Assembly: GCF_010104355.1 (NCBI RefSeq)
Contig: NZ_CP044972.1
Location: forward strand, 930,001-994,000
DNA from: Hydrogenophaga sp. PBL-H3
GTDB lineage: Bacteria > Pseudomonadota > Gammaproteobacteria > Burkholderiales > Burkholderiaceae_C
Length of the DNA: 64,000 nucleotides
Reading direction: 5' to 3'
Positions 28,519-40,310 of the stretch are shown one piece after another. The position numbers and the translations under genes were made by a program. The notes beneath the pieces are model-generated. The model had not been told where the DNA came from, made no database searches, and saw only the letters and a list, made by a program, of their open reading frames with translations. How positions within the stretch are numbered: position 1 is the stretch's first letter; the number at the start of each line of letters is the position of its first letter.

Positions 28519-28549
28519 ATTATAGCCAATCGGCGATCTGGCCGGACAA
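28519..28549 (-). promoter_or_regulatory. Probable promoter of rpmB-rpmG
   Basis: Reading the minus strand, TTGTCC (28544-28549) and a perfect TATAAT (28519-28524) are 19 bases apart, slightly long. The leader to the rpmB start would be about 145 bases, in a gap with no other gene; autoregulatory RNA structure is possible but I see no defined motif. Confidence 0.5.
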
Positions 28550-28557
28550 GCCAGTCT

Positions 28558-29553
<996 letters not shown>

Positions 29554-29657
29554 TTATATTGGAGCGTCAGGTCAGCAGCCTGCGGTGCAGGGGCCTTGAC
29601 TTCAGGTCATTGTATGAAACGGCGCCGCCAGCGCTTCCCAGAACAAGGAATACACGC

Positions 29658-30332
29658 ATGTCTCTCCTGTCCAATCTCGATCTGATCCGCCGGGTTCCGT
29701 TGTTCTCCACCTTGACCCAGGCCCAGGCCGAGTCGGTGGCCGACTCCGTGATCAAGCGGCGCTTCAAGCGTGGAGAGTGCATCGTCGAGCAAGGCAAGAA
29801 GTCCAACTGCCTGGCCATCGTGCTGACGGGGCGGGCACGTGTTGTGACCACCGATACGCGCGGACGGGAGGTGATCCTGGCCACCATGAACCCGGGTGAC
29901 TATGTGGGCGAGATGAGCCTGATCGACAACCAGCCGCACTCGGCCACGGTCAAGGCCGAGGTGCAGACCGATGTGCTGATTCTGGGGCGTGCCGAGTTCG
30001 CTCGCTGTCTGCCCGAGAACAGTTCCATGGCCTACGCCGTCATGAAGGGCCTGGTGCAGCGCCTGCGCCACGCCGACCGCAAGATCGAATCGCTCGCGCT
30101 GATGGATGTGTATGGCCGGGTGGCGCGTGCGCTGCTTGAGTTTGCCCAGCCCGACAAAGATGGTGTGCTGACGATCAAGGACCGCGTGTCGCGCCAGGAC
30201 GTGGCGAAGATGATCGGCGCCTCGCGTGAGATGGTCAGCCGCGTCATGAAAGACCTGGAAGACAGGGGCTTCATCGAGATGACCGAAGACGGCAGCACCG
30301 TCATCAAGGAACGGTTGAATTCCCTGGGCTGA
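29658..30332 (+). CDS. Crp/Fnr-family transcriptional regulator
   Basis: A 224-residue regulator with an N-terminal cyclic-nucleotide-binding-like domain (about 15-130) and a C-terminal winged helix (VSRQDVAKMIGASREMVSRV). No N-terminal cysteine cluster, so not an Fnr oxygen sensor. In the phosphate-binding cassette, where cAMP-binding CRP has Arg before Ser-Ala, it reads GEMSLIDNQPHSATV, with His instead. This suggests a different ligand or none; c-di-GMP is known for some relatives. AAGGAA lies about 7 bases before the ATG. Positioned between trxB and ftsK. Confidence 0.88.
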   Translation: MSLLSNLDLIRRVPLFSTLTQAQAESVADSVIKRRFKRGECIVEQGKKSNCLAIVLTGRARVVTTDTRGREVILATMNPGDYVGEMSLIDNQPHSATVKAEVQTDVLILGRAEFARCLPENSSMAYAVMKGLVQRLRHADRKIESLALMDVYGRVARALLEFAQPDKDGVLTIKDRVSRQDVAKMIGASREMVSRVMKDLEDRGFIEMTEDGSTVIKERLNSLG

Positions 30333-30411
30333 ACCCCACGGCCGTGCACGCGCGGCCGGTCATTCGGGCATGGGCTTGGGGTAAGCTAGCTGCTGGACAT
30401 TTGAACAGCCC

Positions 30412-32760
30412 ATGACCTACTCACTGAACACCCTCAACGCCGACCGTGCGGGCCAACCGCAGGTCGGCGTTTCTCGTTTTGCCCAGGAAATCGGCCTGGT
30501 GCTGGGGGCGGCTGCATTGGCCTTCTGGCTGCTCGCCTTGATGAGCCACTCGCTGGTCGACCCGGCCTGGAGCACCACCGGAACCGCAATGGAAGTGGGC
30601 AACTGGGGTGGCCGACTGGGCGCACTGGTGGCTGACTGGAGCTACTACCTCTTCGGCTTCTCGGTCTGGTGGTGTTTCCTGGTCGGTGTCAGGGCGTGGT
30701 TGTCCGCCCTGGCCGGATGGATTCGCGGTACACGGGCCGAAGTAGGTGACGGACAGGATGACCGACTCTGGCAACGCCCCTGGGCGCGGCGCAGCCTGTT
30801 CTGGCTGTCGCTCGTTACCCTGATGGCCGCCAGCACCGTGCTGGAATGGAGTCGGCTGTACCGACTGGAAGCGCTGTTGCCGGGCCATGCGGGTGGTGTG
30901 CTCGGGCATGGTCTCGGCGCGTTTTCCATGCGCTGGCTGGGGTTCACTGGCTCGGCGCTGGTCATGCTGGCGCTGTTGCTGGTGTGCCTGCCGCGCGTTT
31001 TCCGCTTTTCCTGGGGCCATTGGGCCGAGGAGGTCGGGCACACACTGGACGGCTGGTTCGAAGCGCGCCGCGAGAAGCGCGAAGCGGTGGAAGACCATCG
31101 CATCGGCGAGAAGGCGGCGCGCGAACGCGAAGAAGTGGTGAAGGTCGAGCGGGTGGAGATCGAGGAGCACCACCCCACGCCGGTGGTGATCGAGCCCACG
31201 CTGGTCGATGTGCCCAAAAGCGAGCGTGTGGCCAAGGAGCGCCAGAAGCCGCTGTTCACCGAGCTGCCCGACAGCAAGCTGCCGCAGGTGGATCTGCTCG
31301 ACAGCGCGCCAGCGCACCAGGCGGGTGTGGACAGTCAGACGCTGGAGATGACCAGCCGCCTGATCGAGAAGAAGCTCAAGGACTTTGGCGTGGATGTGCG
31401 CGTGGTCGCCGCAGCACCGGGCCCTGTCATCACGCGCTACGAGATCGAGCCAGCGACCGGCGTGAAGGGCTCGCAGATCGTCAACCTCGGGCGCGACCTG
31501 GCGCGTTCGCTCTCGCTGGTCTCCATCCGCGTGATTGAAACCATTCCGGGCAAGAACCTGATGGCGTTGGAGCTGCCCAACGCGAAGCGCCAGACCATCA
31601 AGCTCAGTGAGATCCTGGGCTCGGCCGTCTACAACGATGCCAAATCGATGCTGACCATGGGCCTGGGCAAGGACATCGGAGGCCAACCCATCGTGGCCGA
31701 TCTGGCCAAGATGCCGCATTGCCTGGTGGCTGGTACCACCGGCTCGGGCAAGTCGGTCGGCATCAACGCGATGATCCTGTCGCTTTTGTACAAGGCCGAC
31801 GCACGCGACGTGCGCCTGCTGCTGATCGACCCCAAGATGCTGGAGATGAGCGTCTACGAGGGCATCCCGCACCTGCTGGCGCCTGTGGTGACCGACATGA
31901 AACACGCGGCCAACGGCCTGAACTGGTGCGTTGCCGAGATGGAGAAGCGCTACAAGCTGATGAGCAAGCTGGGCGTGCGCAACCTCGCGGGCTACAACGT
32001 GAAGATCGACGAGGCCAAGGCCCGCGGCGAGATCATCGGAAACCCGTTCAGCCTCACGCCCGAACAGCCTGAGCCGCTGGAGCGCCTGCCTTATATCGTG
32101 GTGGTGATCGACGAACTGGCCGACCTGATGATGGTGGTGGGCAAGAAGATCGAGGAGCTCATTGCACGCCTGGCGCAGAAGGCGCGCGCGGCCGGCATCC
32201 ATTTGATCCTGGCCACCCAGCGCCCCAGCGTGGACGTGATCACCGGCCTGATCAAGGCCAACATTCCCACGCGCCTGTCGTTCCAGGTCAGCAGCAAGAT
32301 CGACAGCCGCACCATCCTCGACCAGATGGGTGCCGAGAGCCTGCTGGGCATGGGTGACATGCTTTACATGCCGTCGGGTACAGGATTCCCGATCCGGGTG
32401 CATGGTGCGTTTGTGAGCGATGACGAAGTGCACCGCGTGGTGGCCTACCTCAAGGAACAGGGTGGCGAACCCAACTACATCGACGGCGTGCTGGAAGGCG
32501 GCGTGGCCGATGGCGAGGGAGGCGATCTGTTCGGCGAAGGCGGCGGTGAGGGCGGCGGCGAGAAGGATGCCCTGTACGACCAGGCGGTGGAGATCGTCAT
32601 CAAGGACCGCAAGGCCAGCATTTCCTATGTGCAGCGCAAACTCAAGATCGGCTACAACCGTGCCGCCCGCTTGCTCGAAGACATGGAAAACGCTGGTCTG
32701 GTGAGTGCCCTCACATCGAGCGGGCAGCGCGACATTCTGGTGCCCGCGCGCGGCGAATGA
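30412..32760 (+). CDS. ftsK: DNA translocase FtsK
   Basis: A 782-residue septal DNA pump that clears and aligns chromosome termini during division. Four N-terminal membrane helices lie within about residues 20-190. A short charged linker ([20 protein letters not shown]), much shorter than in E. coli, follows. The motor domain has Walker A GTTGSGKS (441-448) and Walker [12 protein letters not shown]. The C-terminal gamma winged helix ([23 protein letters not shown]) reads polar KOPS-type sequences. The ATG at 30412 has no clear ribosome site. lolA and rarA follow closely, a conserved ftsK-lolA-rarA order. Confidence 0.96.
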   Translation: MTYSLNTLNADRAGQPQVGVSRFAQEIGLVLGAAALAFWLLALMSHSLVDPAWSTTGTAMEVGNWGGRLGALVADWSYYLFGFSVWWCFLVGVRAWLSALAGWIRGTRAEVGDGQDDRLWQRPWARRSLFWLSLVTLMAASTVLEWSRLYRLEALLPGHAGGVLGHGLGAFSMRWLGFTGSALVMLALLLVCLPRVFRFSWGHWAEEVGHTLDGWFEARREKREAVEDHRIGEKAAREREEVVKVERVEIEEHHPTPVVIEPTLVDVPKSERVAKERQKPLFTELPDSKLPQVDLLDSAPAHQAGVDSQTLEMTSRLIEKKLKDFGVDVRVVAAAPGPVITRYEIEPATGVKGSQIVNLGRDLARSLSLVSIRVIETIPGKNLMALELPNAKRQTIKLSEILGSAVYNDAKSMLTMGLGKDIGGQPIVADLAKMPHCLVAGTTGSGKSVGINAMILSLLYKADARDVRLLLIDPKMLEMSVYEGIPHLLAPVVTDMKHAANGLNWCVAEMEKRYKLMSKLGVRNLAGYNVKIDEAKARGEIIGNPFSLTPEQPEPLERLPYIVVVIDELADLMMVVGKKIEELIARLAQKARAAGIHLILATQRPSVDVITGLIKANIPTRLSFQVSSKIDSRTILDQMGAESLLGMGDMLYMPSGTGFPIRVHGAFVSDDEVHRVVAYLKEQGGEPNYIDGVLEGGVADGEGGDLFGEGGGEGGGEKDALYDQAVEIVIKDRKASISYVQRKLKIGYNRAARLLEDMENAGLVSALTSSGQRDILVPARGE

Positions 32761-32801
32761 CGCTGGCTTGAACCGAGCCGGCCCAACCGGATCAGAACCC
32801 C

Positions 32802-33440
32802 ATGATGAAGAAATTGACGATCGCGACCGCCCTGAGCCTTGCGACCCTGGGCGCTTGGGCCGATGGCCTGCAGGACCTGGAAAAGTTCCTGCGTGAAGTG
32901 GGCAGCGGCAAATCCAGCTTCACCCAGGTGGTGACGTCGCCCAAGCGCGCCACCGAAACCGTGGCGCGCAGCAAGACCTCCACCGGGCGCTTCGAATTCC
33001 TGCGGCCCAACCGTTTCCGGTTTGAGTACACCAAGCCGTTTGAGCAGACCATCGTGGCCGATGGCCAGACGCTGTGGCTGTATGACGTGGACCTGAATCA
33101 GGTCACGGCGCGCGGCCAGAAAGAGGTGCTGGGCAGCACGCCCGCGGCCTTGATTGCGGCGGGCGCTGACATCAAAGGTTTGTCGGACGCGTTTGAGCTC
33201 AAGCCTGGCGCGGCCAAAGACGGCCTGGAGTGGCTGGAGGCGAAGCCGAAGGACCGCAACGGCCAGCTGCAACTGGTGCGTGTGGGCTTCAAGCAAGGCC
33301 AGCTCTCGGTGCTCGACATTGAAGACAGCCTGGGCCAGCGTTCGGTGCTCACCTTCAACGACTGGCAGTCCAACGCCCCGTTGAAAGCGACCGACTTCAA
33401 GTTCCAGCCGCCGGCAGGCGCCTCTGTCATGCGGCCCTGA
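32802..33440 (+). CDS. lolA: Outer-membrane lipoprotein carrier protein LolA
   Basis: A 212-residue periplasmic chaperone that ferries lipoproteins from LolCDE to the outer membrane. A signal peptide (MMKKLTIATALSLATLGAWA) is cleaved near residue 20. The mature beta-barrel has the family blocks SFTQVV, GRFEFLRPNRFRFEY, LWLYDVDLNQVT and FNDWQSN. It sits 41 bases after ftsK and 5 bases before rarA, suggesting one transcript. Confidence 0.95.
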   Translation: MMKKLTIATALSLATLGAWADGLQDLEKFLREVGSGKSSFTQVVTSPKRATETVARSKTSTGRFEFLRPNRFRFEYTKPFEQTIVADGQTLWLYDVDLNQVTARGQKEVLGSTPAALIAAGADIKGLSDAFELKPGAAKDGLEWLEAKPKDRNGQLQLVRVGFKQGQLSVLDIEDSLGQRSVLTFNDWQSNAPLKATDFKFQPPAGASVMRP

Positions 33441-33445
33441 CATCC

Positions 33446-34738
33446 GTGGCCTCTCCCAGTCCCCACGCGCCCCTGGCCGAGCGGCTTCGTCCACGCACCC
33501 TGGGCGAAGTCATCGGCCAGCAGCACATGCTGGGCGAAGGCATGGCATTGCGCCTGGCCTTTGAATCGGGCCAACCGCACAGCTGCATCCTGTGGGGGCC
33601 TCCCGGTGTGGGCAAGACCACGATCGCGCGTCTCATGGCCGACGCCTTCGACGCGCAGTTCCTCACCATCAGCGCGGTGCTCGGCGGGGTGAAGGACATC
33701 CGCGAGGCGGTGGAGCGGGCCGAGGCCGCTCGCAGCGGGCTCTCGCCGCAACGCACCATCCTGTTCGTCGATGAGGTTCACCGCTTCAACAAGAGCCAGC
33801 AGGACGCCTTTTTGCCGCACGTGGAAAGCGGCCTGTTCACCTTCATCGGCGCCACCACCGAAAACCCGTCGTTCGAAGTCAACTCGGCCTTGCTCTCGCG
33901 CGCGGCCGTCTATGTGCTGCAGCCGCTGTCGGAAGACGACCTGAAGCTGATCGTGGCCAAGGCGCAGGGCATCGACGCGGTGCCGGCCATGGAAGCCGCC
34001 GCCACCGACCGCCTGATTGCCTACGCCGACGGTGATGCCCGACGCCTGCTCAACACGCTGGAGACACTGGCCGTGGCGGCTGGTCGTGAAAGGCTCACCG
34101 AGATCACCGACGCCTGGCTGCTCAAGGTGCTGGGCGAGCGCATGCGCCGTTACGACAAGGGAGGTGAGCAGTTCTACGACACCATCAGTGCCTTGCACAA
34201 AAGCGTGCGCGGCTCCGACCCGGACGCGGCGCTTTATTGGTTCGTGCGCATGCTCGACGGCGGCGCCGACCCGCGCTACATGGCGCGGCGCTTCATCCGG
34301 ATGGCGGCCGAAGACATCGGCCTGGCCGACCCGCGCGCGCTGCGTCTGGCGCTGGACGCCGCCGAGGTGTACGAGCGCCTGGGCAGCCCCGAGGGCGAAC
34401 TGGCACTGGCCGAGTGCGTGATCTATCTGGCCGTGGCGCCCAAGTCCAACGCGGTCTACAAGGCCTTCAACGAGGCCAAGGCCTTCGTGAAGAAGGACGG
34501 CACGCGCCCGGTGCCCATGCACTTGCGCAACGCGCCCACCAAGCTCATGAAAGAGCTCGACTACGGCAAGGGCTACCGGTATGCGCACGATGAAGAGGGC
34601 GGTTTTGCCGCGGGCGAGCGCTACCTGCCCGAGGGCATGGCCGAGCCGGGCTTCTACCGGCCGGTGGAGCGTGGTCTGGAGTTGCGCATCGCCGATAAGC
34701 TGCGTGAACTCAAGAATCGCAACAATCAAAATAACTAA
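33446..34738 (+). CDS. rarA: Replication-associated recombination protein A (MgsA/WRNIP1 family)
   Basis: A 430-residue AAA+ clamp-loader-like ATPase acting at stalled replication forks. N-terminal [16 protein letters not shown], Walker [14 protein letters not shown], Walker B region [17 protein letters not shown], sensor [18 protein letters not shown], and the C-terminal tetramerisation part with [21 protein letters not shown]. The start is taken as the GTG at 33446, 5 bases after the lolA stop, with no clear ribosome site, consistent with coupling to lolA. Confidence 0.95.
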   Translation: MASPSPHAPLAERLRPRTLGEVIGQQHMLGEGMALRLAFESGQPHSCILWGPPGVGKTTIARLMADAFDAQFLTISAVLGGVKDIREAVERAEAARSGLSPQRTILFVDEVHRFNKSQQDAFLPHVESGLFTFIGATTENPSFEVNSALLSRAAVYVLQPLSEDDLKLIVAKAQGIDAVPAMEAAATDRLIAYADGDARRLLNTLETLAVAAGRERLTEITDAWLLKVLGERMRRYDKGGEQFYDTISALHKSVRGSDPDAALYWFVRMLDGGADPRYMARRFIRMAAEDIGLADPRALRLALDAAEVYERLGSPEGELALAECVIYLAVAPKSNAVYKAFNEAKAFVKKDGTRPVPMHLRNAPTKLMKELDYGKGYRYAHDEEGGFAAGERYLPEGMAEPGFYRPVERGLELRIADKLRELKNRNNQNN

Positions 34739-34844
34739 TGCATTCCCATTCGCGCTGATGCAAGCGGCGGGGTGTCAGCAAAATCCCGGGTAAACCCTTG
34801 TGCGCTAAGGGCTTACACGCATGTGGCCCCCAAAAGCGCCTCAT

Positions 34845-34905
34845 TACAATCCGTCCACCAACCCGCAGTCTGTCCTGTTCCAAGGTCATGTCTGGCGGGT
34901 TTTTT
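34845..34905 (+). promoter_or_regulatory. Probable livH promoter element and leader terminator-like hairpin
   Basis: A good -10 (TACAAT, 34845-34850) lacks a recognisable -35. Almost immediately downstream, AACCCG-CAG (34860-34868) pairs with CTG-CGGGTT (34892-34901) with one bulge and a 23-base loop. A T-run to 34905 follows. This could terminate rarA transcripts or attenuate livHMGF. Also in this 231-base gap is a separate hairpin, GTAAACCCTT/AAGGGCTTAC (34790-34816). Confidence 0.4.
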
Positions 34906-34969
34906 GCTAGGTTGAAACAGGCCAGCGCCACAAGCGTCCCTCGGCCTGTCACACACACGGAGAATCTTC

Positions 34970-35899
34970 ATGGAAGTTTTGCTACAGCAGATCATCAACG
35001 GTCTGGTGCTGGGCAGCATGTATGCGCTGGTGGCTCTGGGTTACACCATGGTCTACGGCATCATCGGGCTGATCAATTTCGCCCACGGCGACGTGCTCAT
35101 GGTGGGCGCACTCACCAGTTGGACCATCATCGGCGTGATGCAGGACGCCACACCCGGCATGCCTGGCTGGCTCGTGCTCCTGCTGGCGGTGATCATTGCC
35201 ATGGTGGTTTGCGCTTCCCTCAACTTCACGATTGAAAAGCTGGCCTACCGCCCGCTGCGCAACTCGTCCCGACTGGCCCCACTGATCACGGCCATCGGCA
35301 TGTCGCTGCTTCTGCAGACGTTTGCCATGATCATCTGGAAACCCAATCCCAAGTCGTACCCGAACATGCTGCCGACCGAGCCGCTTCACTTCGGCGGCGC
35401 GGTGATTTCCATCACCCAGATCACCATCCTGGCCACCACTGTCATCACGCTGGCTTTCCTCATGTGGCTGGTCAACCGCACCAACCTGGGGCGCGCCATG
35501 CGCGCCACCGCCGAGAACCCGCGCGTGGCGGCCCTCATGGGCATCAAGCCCGACGTGGTGATTTCCGCCACCTTCATCATTGGCGCCATGCTCGCGGCCA
35601 TCGCTGGCGTGATGTGGGCCTCCAATTACGGCACGGTGCAGCACGCCATGGGCTTCATGCCCGGTCTCAAGGCCTTTGTGGCTGCGGTGATGGGTGGCAT
35701 TGGCAACCTCGCCGGCGCGGTGGTCGGCGGTATTGCCCTGGGCCTGATCGAATCCCTGGGCGCCGGCTACCTCGGCAAGCTCACCGGGGGGGTGCTGGGC
35801 AGCCAGTACACCGACATCTTTGCCTTCATCGTGCTGGCCGTCGTGCTCACGCTGCGCCCCTCGGGCCTGCTGGGTGAACGTGTGGCCGACCGCGCCTGA
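34970..35899 (+). CDS. livH: Branched-chain amino-acid ABC transporter permease LivH
   Basis: A 309-residue inner-membrane permease of the LivH type with eight or so helices and the hallmark GYTMVYGIIGLINFAHGDVL; NLAGAVVGGIALGLIE marks the conserved C-terminal part. It forms the channel with LivM. The start at 34970 has GGAGA 8 bases upstream. First gene of livHMGF; the cognate periplasmic binding protein is not in the window. Confidence 0.93.
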   Translation: MEVLLQQIINGLVLGSMYALVALGYTMVYGIIGLINFAHGDVLMVGALTSWTIIGVMQDATPGMPGWLVLLLAVIIAMVVCASLNFTIEKLAYRPLRNSSRLAPLITAIGMSLLLQTFAMIIWKPNPKSYPNMLPTEPLHFGGAVISITQITILATTVITLAFLMWLVNRTNLGRAMRATAENPRVAALMGIKPDVVISATFIIGAMLAAIAGVMWASNYGTVQHAMGFMPGLKAFVAAVMGGIGNLAGAVVGGIALGLIESLGAGYLGKLTGGVLGSQYTDIFAFIVLAVVLTLRPSGLLGERVADRA

Positions 35900-35916
35900 C
35901 CGCCAGGAGACATCAC

Positions 35917-37002
35917 ATGATGAACACCAAAACCGGCAAGCTGGCCGTCTTCCTGATCGCGGGCGCTGTCCTGCTGTTGCTGCCCATCCTGCTGCAGTCC
36001 ACCGGCAGCAACTCCTGGGTGCGCATTCTCGACATCGCCCTGCTCTATGTGTTGCTGGCCTTGGGCCTGAACATTGTGGTGGGCTACGCCGGCCTGCTTG
36101 ACCTGGGCTACATCGCGTTCTTCGCGGTGGGTGCCTATGTGTTTGCGCTGCTGGGCTCGCCCCACCTTGCCGACACCTTCCCTGCCATCAAGGCCATGTT
36201 CCCGCAGGGCATCCACTACAGCATCTGGATCGTGATGATCCTGGCCGCGTTGGTGGCCGGTGTCGTCGGCATGATCCTGGGGGCGCCCACGCTCAAGCTG
36301 CGCGGTGACTACCTGGCCATCATCACCTTGGGCTTCGGCGAGATCATTCGCATCTTCCTGCTCAACATGGACCGTCCGGTGAACATCACCAACGGTCCCA
36401 AGGGCATCAGCCAGATCGACACCATTTCGGTCTTTGGTCTCGATCTCGGCAAGCGGCTGACCATCGGTGACTACTCCTTCCAGCCAGTCACGCTGTACTA
36501 CTACCTGTTCCTTTTCTTCGTGGTGATGGCCATCGTCATTTCGTACCGCCTGCAGGACTCGCGCATCGGCCGCGCCTGGATGGCCATTCGCGAGGACGAG
36601 ATAGCCGCCAAGGCCATGGGCCTGAACACCCGCAACCTCAAGCTGCTCGCCTTTGGCATGGGCGCTTCGTTTGGCGGTGTGTCTGGTGTGCTGTTCGCCT
36701 CGTTCCAGCGCTTCGTGTCGCCCGAGTCGTTCTCGCTCATGGAGTCGGTGATGGTGGTGGCCATGGTCGTGCTGGGCGGTATCGGCCACATTCCCGGCGT
36801 GGTGCTCGGCGCCTTGCTGCTGGCCGGCCTGCCCGAGCTGTTGCGTCACGTGGCACATCCGCTCACCGCCATGACCGACGGCCGCCTGGCACCCGAAATC
36901 CTGCGCCAGTTGCTCATCGCACTGGCCATGGTGATCGTGATGCTGATCCGTCCCAAAGGCTTGTGGCCCGCGCCCGAGCATGGCAAGTCCTTGTCCAAGT
37001 GA
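35917..37002 (+). CDS. livM: Branched-chain amino-acid ABC transporter permease LivM
   Basis: A 361-residue second permease, with hydrophobic helices and the family blocks LNIVVGYAGLLDLGYIAFFAVGAY (split here as NIVVGYAGLLDLGYI), LRGDYLAIITLGFGEI and AIREDEIAAKAMGLN. Of the paired ATGs at 35917 and 35920 the first has the better AGGAG spacing (7 bases). It lies 17 bases after livH and 14 before livG. Confidence 0.93.
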   Translation: MMNTKTGKLAVFLIAGAVLLLLPILLQSTGSNSWVRILDIALLYVLLALGLNIVVGYAGLLDLGYIAFFAVGAYVFALLGSPHLADTFPAIKAMFPQGIHYSIWIVMILAALVAGVVGMILGAPTLKLRGDYLAIITLGFGEIIRIFLLNMDRPVNITNGPKGISQIDTISVFGLDLGKRLTIGDYSFQPVTLYYYLFLFFVVMAIVISYRLQDSRIGRAWMAIREDEIAAKAMGLNTRNLKLLAFGMGASFGGVSGVLFASFQRFVSPESFSLMESVMVVAMVVLGGIGHIPGVVLGALLLAGLPELLRHVAHPLTAMTDGRLAPEILRQLLIALAMVIVMLIRPKGLWPAPEHGKSLSK

Positions 37003-37016
37003 GCGGAGCAACTTCA

Positions 37017-37787
<771 letters not shown>

Positions 37788-37803
37788 ACCAGGACGCACA
37801 CAC

Positions 37804-38520
37804 ATGGCAAACACTCTCCTCAAAGTCAGCGGCCTGAAGGTCGCTTACGGCGGCATCAAGGCCGTCAAGGGCATCGACCTCGAAGTGAACGAAGGCGAGT
37901 TGATCTCGCTGATCGGTTCCAACGGCGCGGGCAAGACCACCACCATGAAGGCCGTGACCGGTTCGCTCGCCTTTGAAGCCGGCGACATCGAGTACATGGG
38001 CCAGAGCATCAAGGGCAGAGGCGCCTGGGATCTGGTGAAACAGGGCCTGGCCATGGTGCCCGAAGGTCGTGGCGTGTTCACGCGCATGACCATCACTGAA
38101 AACCTGCAGATGGGCGCCTACATCCGCAACGACAAGCCTGGCATTGCACAGGACATCGAGAAGATGTTCGGCATCTTCCCGCGCCTGCGTGAGCGCAAGG
38201 ACCAGCTTGCCGGCACCATGAGCGGCGGCGAACAGCAGATGCTGGCCATGGCGCGCGCACTCATGAGCCAGCCCAAGGTGCTGCTGCTCGACGAGCCCTC
38301 CATGGGCCTGTCGCCCATCATGGTCGACAAGATCTTCGAGGTGGTGCGCGACGTGTCCAAGCAGGGCGTGACCATCCTGCTGGTGGAGCAGAACGCCCGC
38401 CGCGCGCTGCAGATTGCCGACCGGGGCTACGTGATGGACTCTGGCGAAATCATCATGACCGGCAAGGGCCGCGACATGCTGGATGACCCGAAAGTGCGCG
38501 CAGCGTATTTGGGCGAGTAA
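37804..38520 (+). CDS. livF: Branched-chain amino-acid ABC transporter ATPase LivF
   Basis: A 238-residue partner ATPase. Walker A GSNGAGKTTT, signature MSGGEQQMLAMARAL and Walker B LLLDEPSMGLSP. EGRGVFTRMTITENLQMGAY is the usual LivF block. Last gene of the operon, 16 bases after livG, followed at once by a structured intergenic repeat. Substrate could be leucine-type amino acids or, as often in Comamonadaceae, other amides or aromatics. Confidence 0.95.
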   Translation: MANTLLKVSGLKVAYGGIKAVKGIDLEVNEGELISLIGSNGAGKTTTMKAVTGSLAFEAGDIEYMGQSIKGRGAWDLVKQGLAMVPEGRGVFTRMTITENLQMGAYIRNDKPGIAQDIEKMFGIFPRLRERKDQLAGTMSGGEQQMLAMARALMSQPKVLLLDEPSMGLSPIMVDKIFEVVRDVSKQGVTILLVEQNARRALQIADRGYVMDSGEIIMTGKGRDMLDDPKVRAAYLGE

Positions 38521-38524
38521 AGCG

Positions 38525-38601
38525 CCCCCACGCTTCGCCGCTCCGCGGGTCGCTGCCCCCCAAGGGGGCTGATTCGCCTTGGGGCGGCCCGGCGGCGAAT
38601 C
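38525..38601 (+). repeat. Structured intergenic repeat, copy A
   Basis: Follows livF. It carries a GCCCCC/GGGGGC hairpin and a GATTCGCC/GGCGAATC inverted pair (within 38551-38601). Its 51-base core is almost identical to copy B after lysS (a loop base change and one inserted base), and the upstream CACGCT...GTC block is shared more loosely. Confidence 0.85.
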
Positions 38602-38665
38602 GGGCCTCTTGTCCAAACCTACAATTGAGGGTTGCGCACACCGGTGCTCAACCCTCTTTTCATTC

Positions 38666-40219
38666 ATGACCCAAGTCCACACCCCCGATGCCAGCGCCCC
38701 CGCGCACGACGACAACCAGCTGATCGCGGAGCGCCGCGAGAAGCTCAAGGTGATGCGCGAAGCGCAGCAGCGGGGCGAGGGCGTGGCCTTCCCTAACGAC
38801 TTCAAACCGTCCGACAAGGCGGCCGAGCTGTTCGCGGTGCACGGCGAGACCACCAAGGAAGCGCTCGAAGCCAACCCGGTGCGTGCCTGCGTGGCAGGGC
38901 GAATGATGCTCAAGCGCGTGATGGGCAAGGCCAGCTTTGCCACGCTGCAGGACGCCTCGTTCGGCCCCAGCGGCGGCCGCATCCAGATCTACATGAACAA
39001 CGACAGCGTGGGTGAGGCCCTGCACAACGCGTTCAAGCACTGGGACCTGGGCGACATCGTGGCGGCCGAGGGCGTGCTGTTCCGCACCCGCACCGGTGAG
39101 CTGACCATCCACGCCGACAGCGTTCGCCTCATCACCAAGAGCCTGCGTCCGCTGCCCGACAAGTTCCACGGCATCGCCGATCAGGAGATCAAGTACCGCC
39201 AGCGTTATGTGGACCTGATGACCGACGAGAGCGCGCGCCAGCGTTTCGTCAACCGCAGCCGCGGCATCTCCAGCCTGCGCGGCTTCATGGTCAGCCACGG
39301 TTTTCTCGAAGTCGAGACGCCGATGCTGCACCCGATCCCGGGCGGCGCCAACGCCAAGCCGTTCAAGACCCACCACAACGCGCTGGACCAGGAGATGTTT
39401 CTGCGCATCGCGCCCGAGCTGTACCTGAAGCGGCTGCTGGTGGGTGGATTCGACCGCGTGTTCGAGATCAACCGCAACTTCCGCAACGAAGGCATCAGCG
39501 TGCGCCACAACCCCGAGTTCACCATGATGGAGTTCTACGCGGCGTACTGGAATTACCAGGACCTGATGAGCTTCACCGAAGACCTCATCCGCCATGTGGT
39601 GCGCGAGGTGCGCGGCGACGTGCCGCTGACCTACCAGGGCCAGCCGGTGGACGTGACCTCACCCTTTGAGCGCCTCACCATCCGCGAAGCCATCCTCAAG
39701 CACACCGAGGCCGGCGACAACGTGGACAGCATGGAGTGGTTGCTGAACCAGTTGAAGAAGCTCGGCTTGACCGAGGCCAAACACCAGCTCTCCACGCGCA
39801 GCCTCGCCAGCCTGCAGGTGATGTACTTTGAAGAAAAGGTCGAAGACAAGCTCTGGAACCCGACCTTCATCATGGACCACCCCACCGAGATTTCGCCGCT
39901 GGCCCGCGCCAACGATGCCAAGCCCGAGGTGACCGAGCGCTTCGAGCTCTACATCACCGGGCGTGAATTCGGCAATGCCTTCTCGGAGCTCAACGACGCC
40001 GAAGACCAGGCCGCGCGCTTCCACGCGCAGGTGTCGGCCAAGGACGGCGGCGACGATGAGGCCATGCATTTCGACGCCGACTACATCCGTGCGCTCGAAT
40101 ACGGCATGCCCCCGGCCGGTGGGTGTGGCATCGGCATTGACCGCCTGATGATGCTGCTGACCGACAGCGCCAGCATCCGCGATGTGATCCTCTTCCCCGC
40201 CCTGAGGCGAGAACACTGA
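38666..40219 (+). CDS. lysS: Lysyl-tRNA synthetase, class II
   Basis: A 517-residue class II synthetase. The N-terminal OB fold (about 70-180) has [19 protein letters not shown]. Motif 1 is in [19 protein letters not shown], motif 2 in [20 protein letters not shown], and motif 3 in [15 protein letters not shown]. The start at 38666 ([11 protein letters not shown]) is chosen; an upstream open frame lies in the repeat. Flanked on both sides by copies of the same intergenic repeat. Confidence 0.97.
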   Translation: MTQVHTPDASAPAHDDNQLIAERREKLKVMREAQQRGEGVAFPNDFKPSDKAAELFAVHGETTKEALEANPVRACVAGRMMLKRVMGKASFATLQDASFGPSGGRIQIYMNNDSVGEALHNAFKHWDLGDIVAAEGVLFRTRTGELTIHADSVRLITKSLRPLPDKFHGIADQEIKYRQRYVDLMTDESARQRFVNRSRGISSLRGFMVSHGFLEVETPMLHPIPGGANAKPFKTHHNALDQEMFLRIAPELYLKRLLVGGFDRVFEINRNFRNEGISVRHNPEFTMMEFYAAYWNYQDLMSFTEDLIRHVVREVRGDVPLTYQGQPVDVTSPFERLTIREAILKHTEAGDNVDSMEWLLNQLKKLGLTEAKHQLSTRSLASLQVMYFEEKVEDKLWNPTFIMDHPTEISPLARANDAKPEVTERFELYITGREFGNAFSELNDAEDQAARFHAQVSAKDGGDDEAMHFDADYIRALEYGMPPAGGCGIGIDRLMMLLTDSASIRDVILFPALRREH

Positions 40220-40220
40220 G

Positions 40221-40300
40221 CCCTCACGCTCACCCGCTGCGCGAGGTCCGCTGCCCCCCACGGGGGCTGATTCGCCTTGGGAGCGGCCCGGCGGCGAATC
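40221..40300 (+). repeat. Structured intergenic repeat, copy B
   Basis: Lies between the convergent lysS and the GGDEF-protein gene. The core 40249-40300 matches copy A nearly base for base, keeping both the GCCCCC/GGGGGC hairpin and the GATTCGCC/GGCGAATC pair. Position between convergent genes fits a shared terminator. Confidence 0.85.
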
Positions 40301-40310
40301 CTCGCCCTGA

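Noticed and set aside
28369..28557. Possible tRNA or small RNA in the rpmB leader
   Set aside because: No cloverleaf or CCA end; only a promoter-like TATAAT was found.
30421..32433. A 670-codon minus-strand frame over ftsK
   Set aside because: Antisense shadow of FtsK with no recognisable domain and no ribosome site.
34889..34969. Leader peptide before livH beginning ATG TCT GGC
   Set aside because: The frame has no stop before livH and no run of regulatory amino-acid codons.
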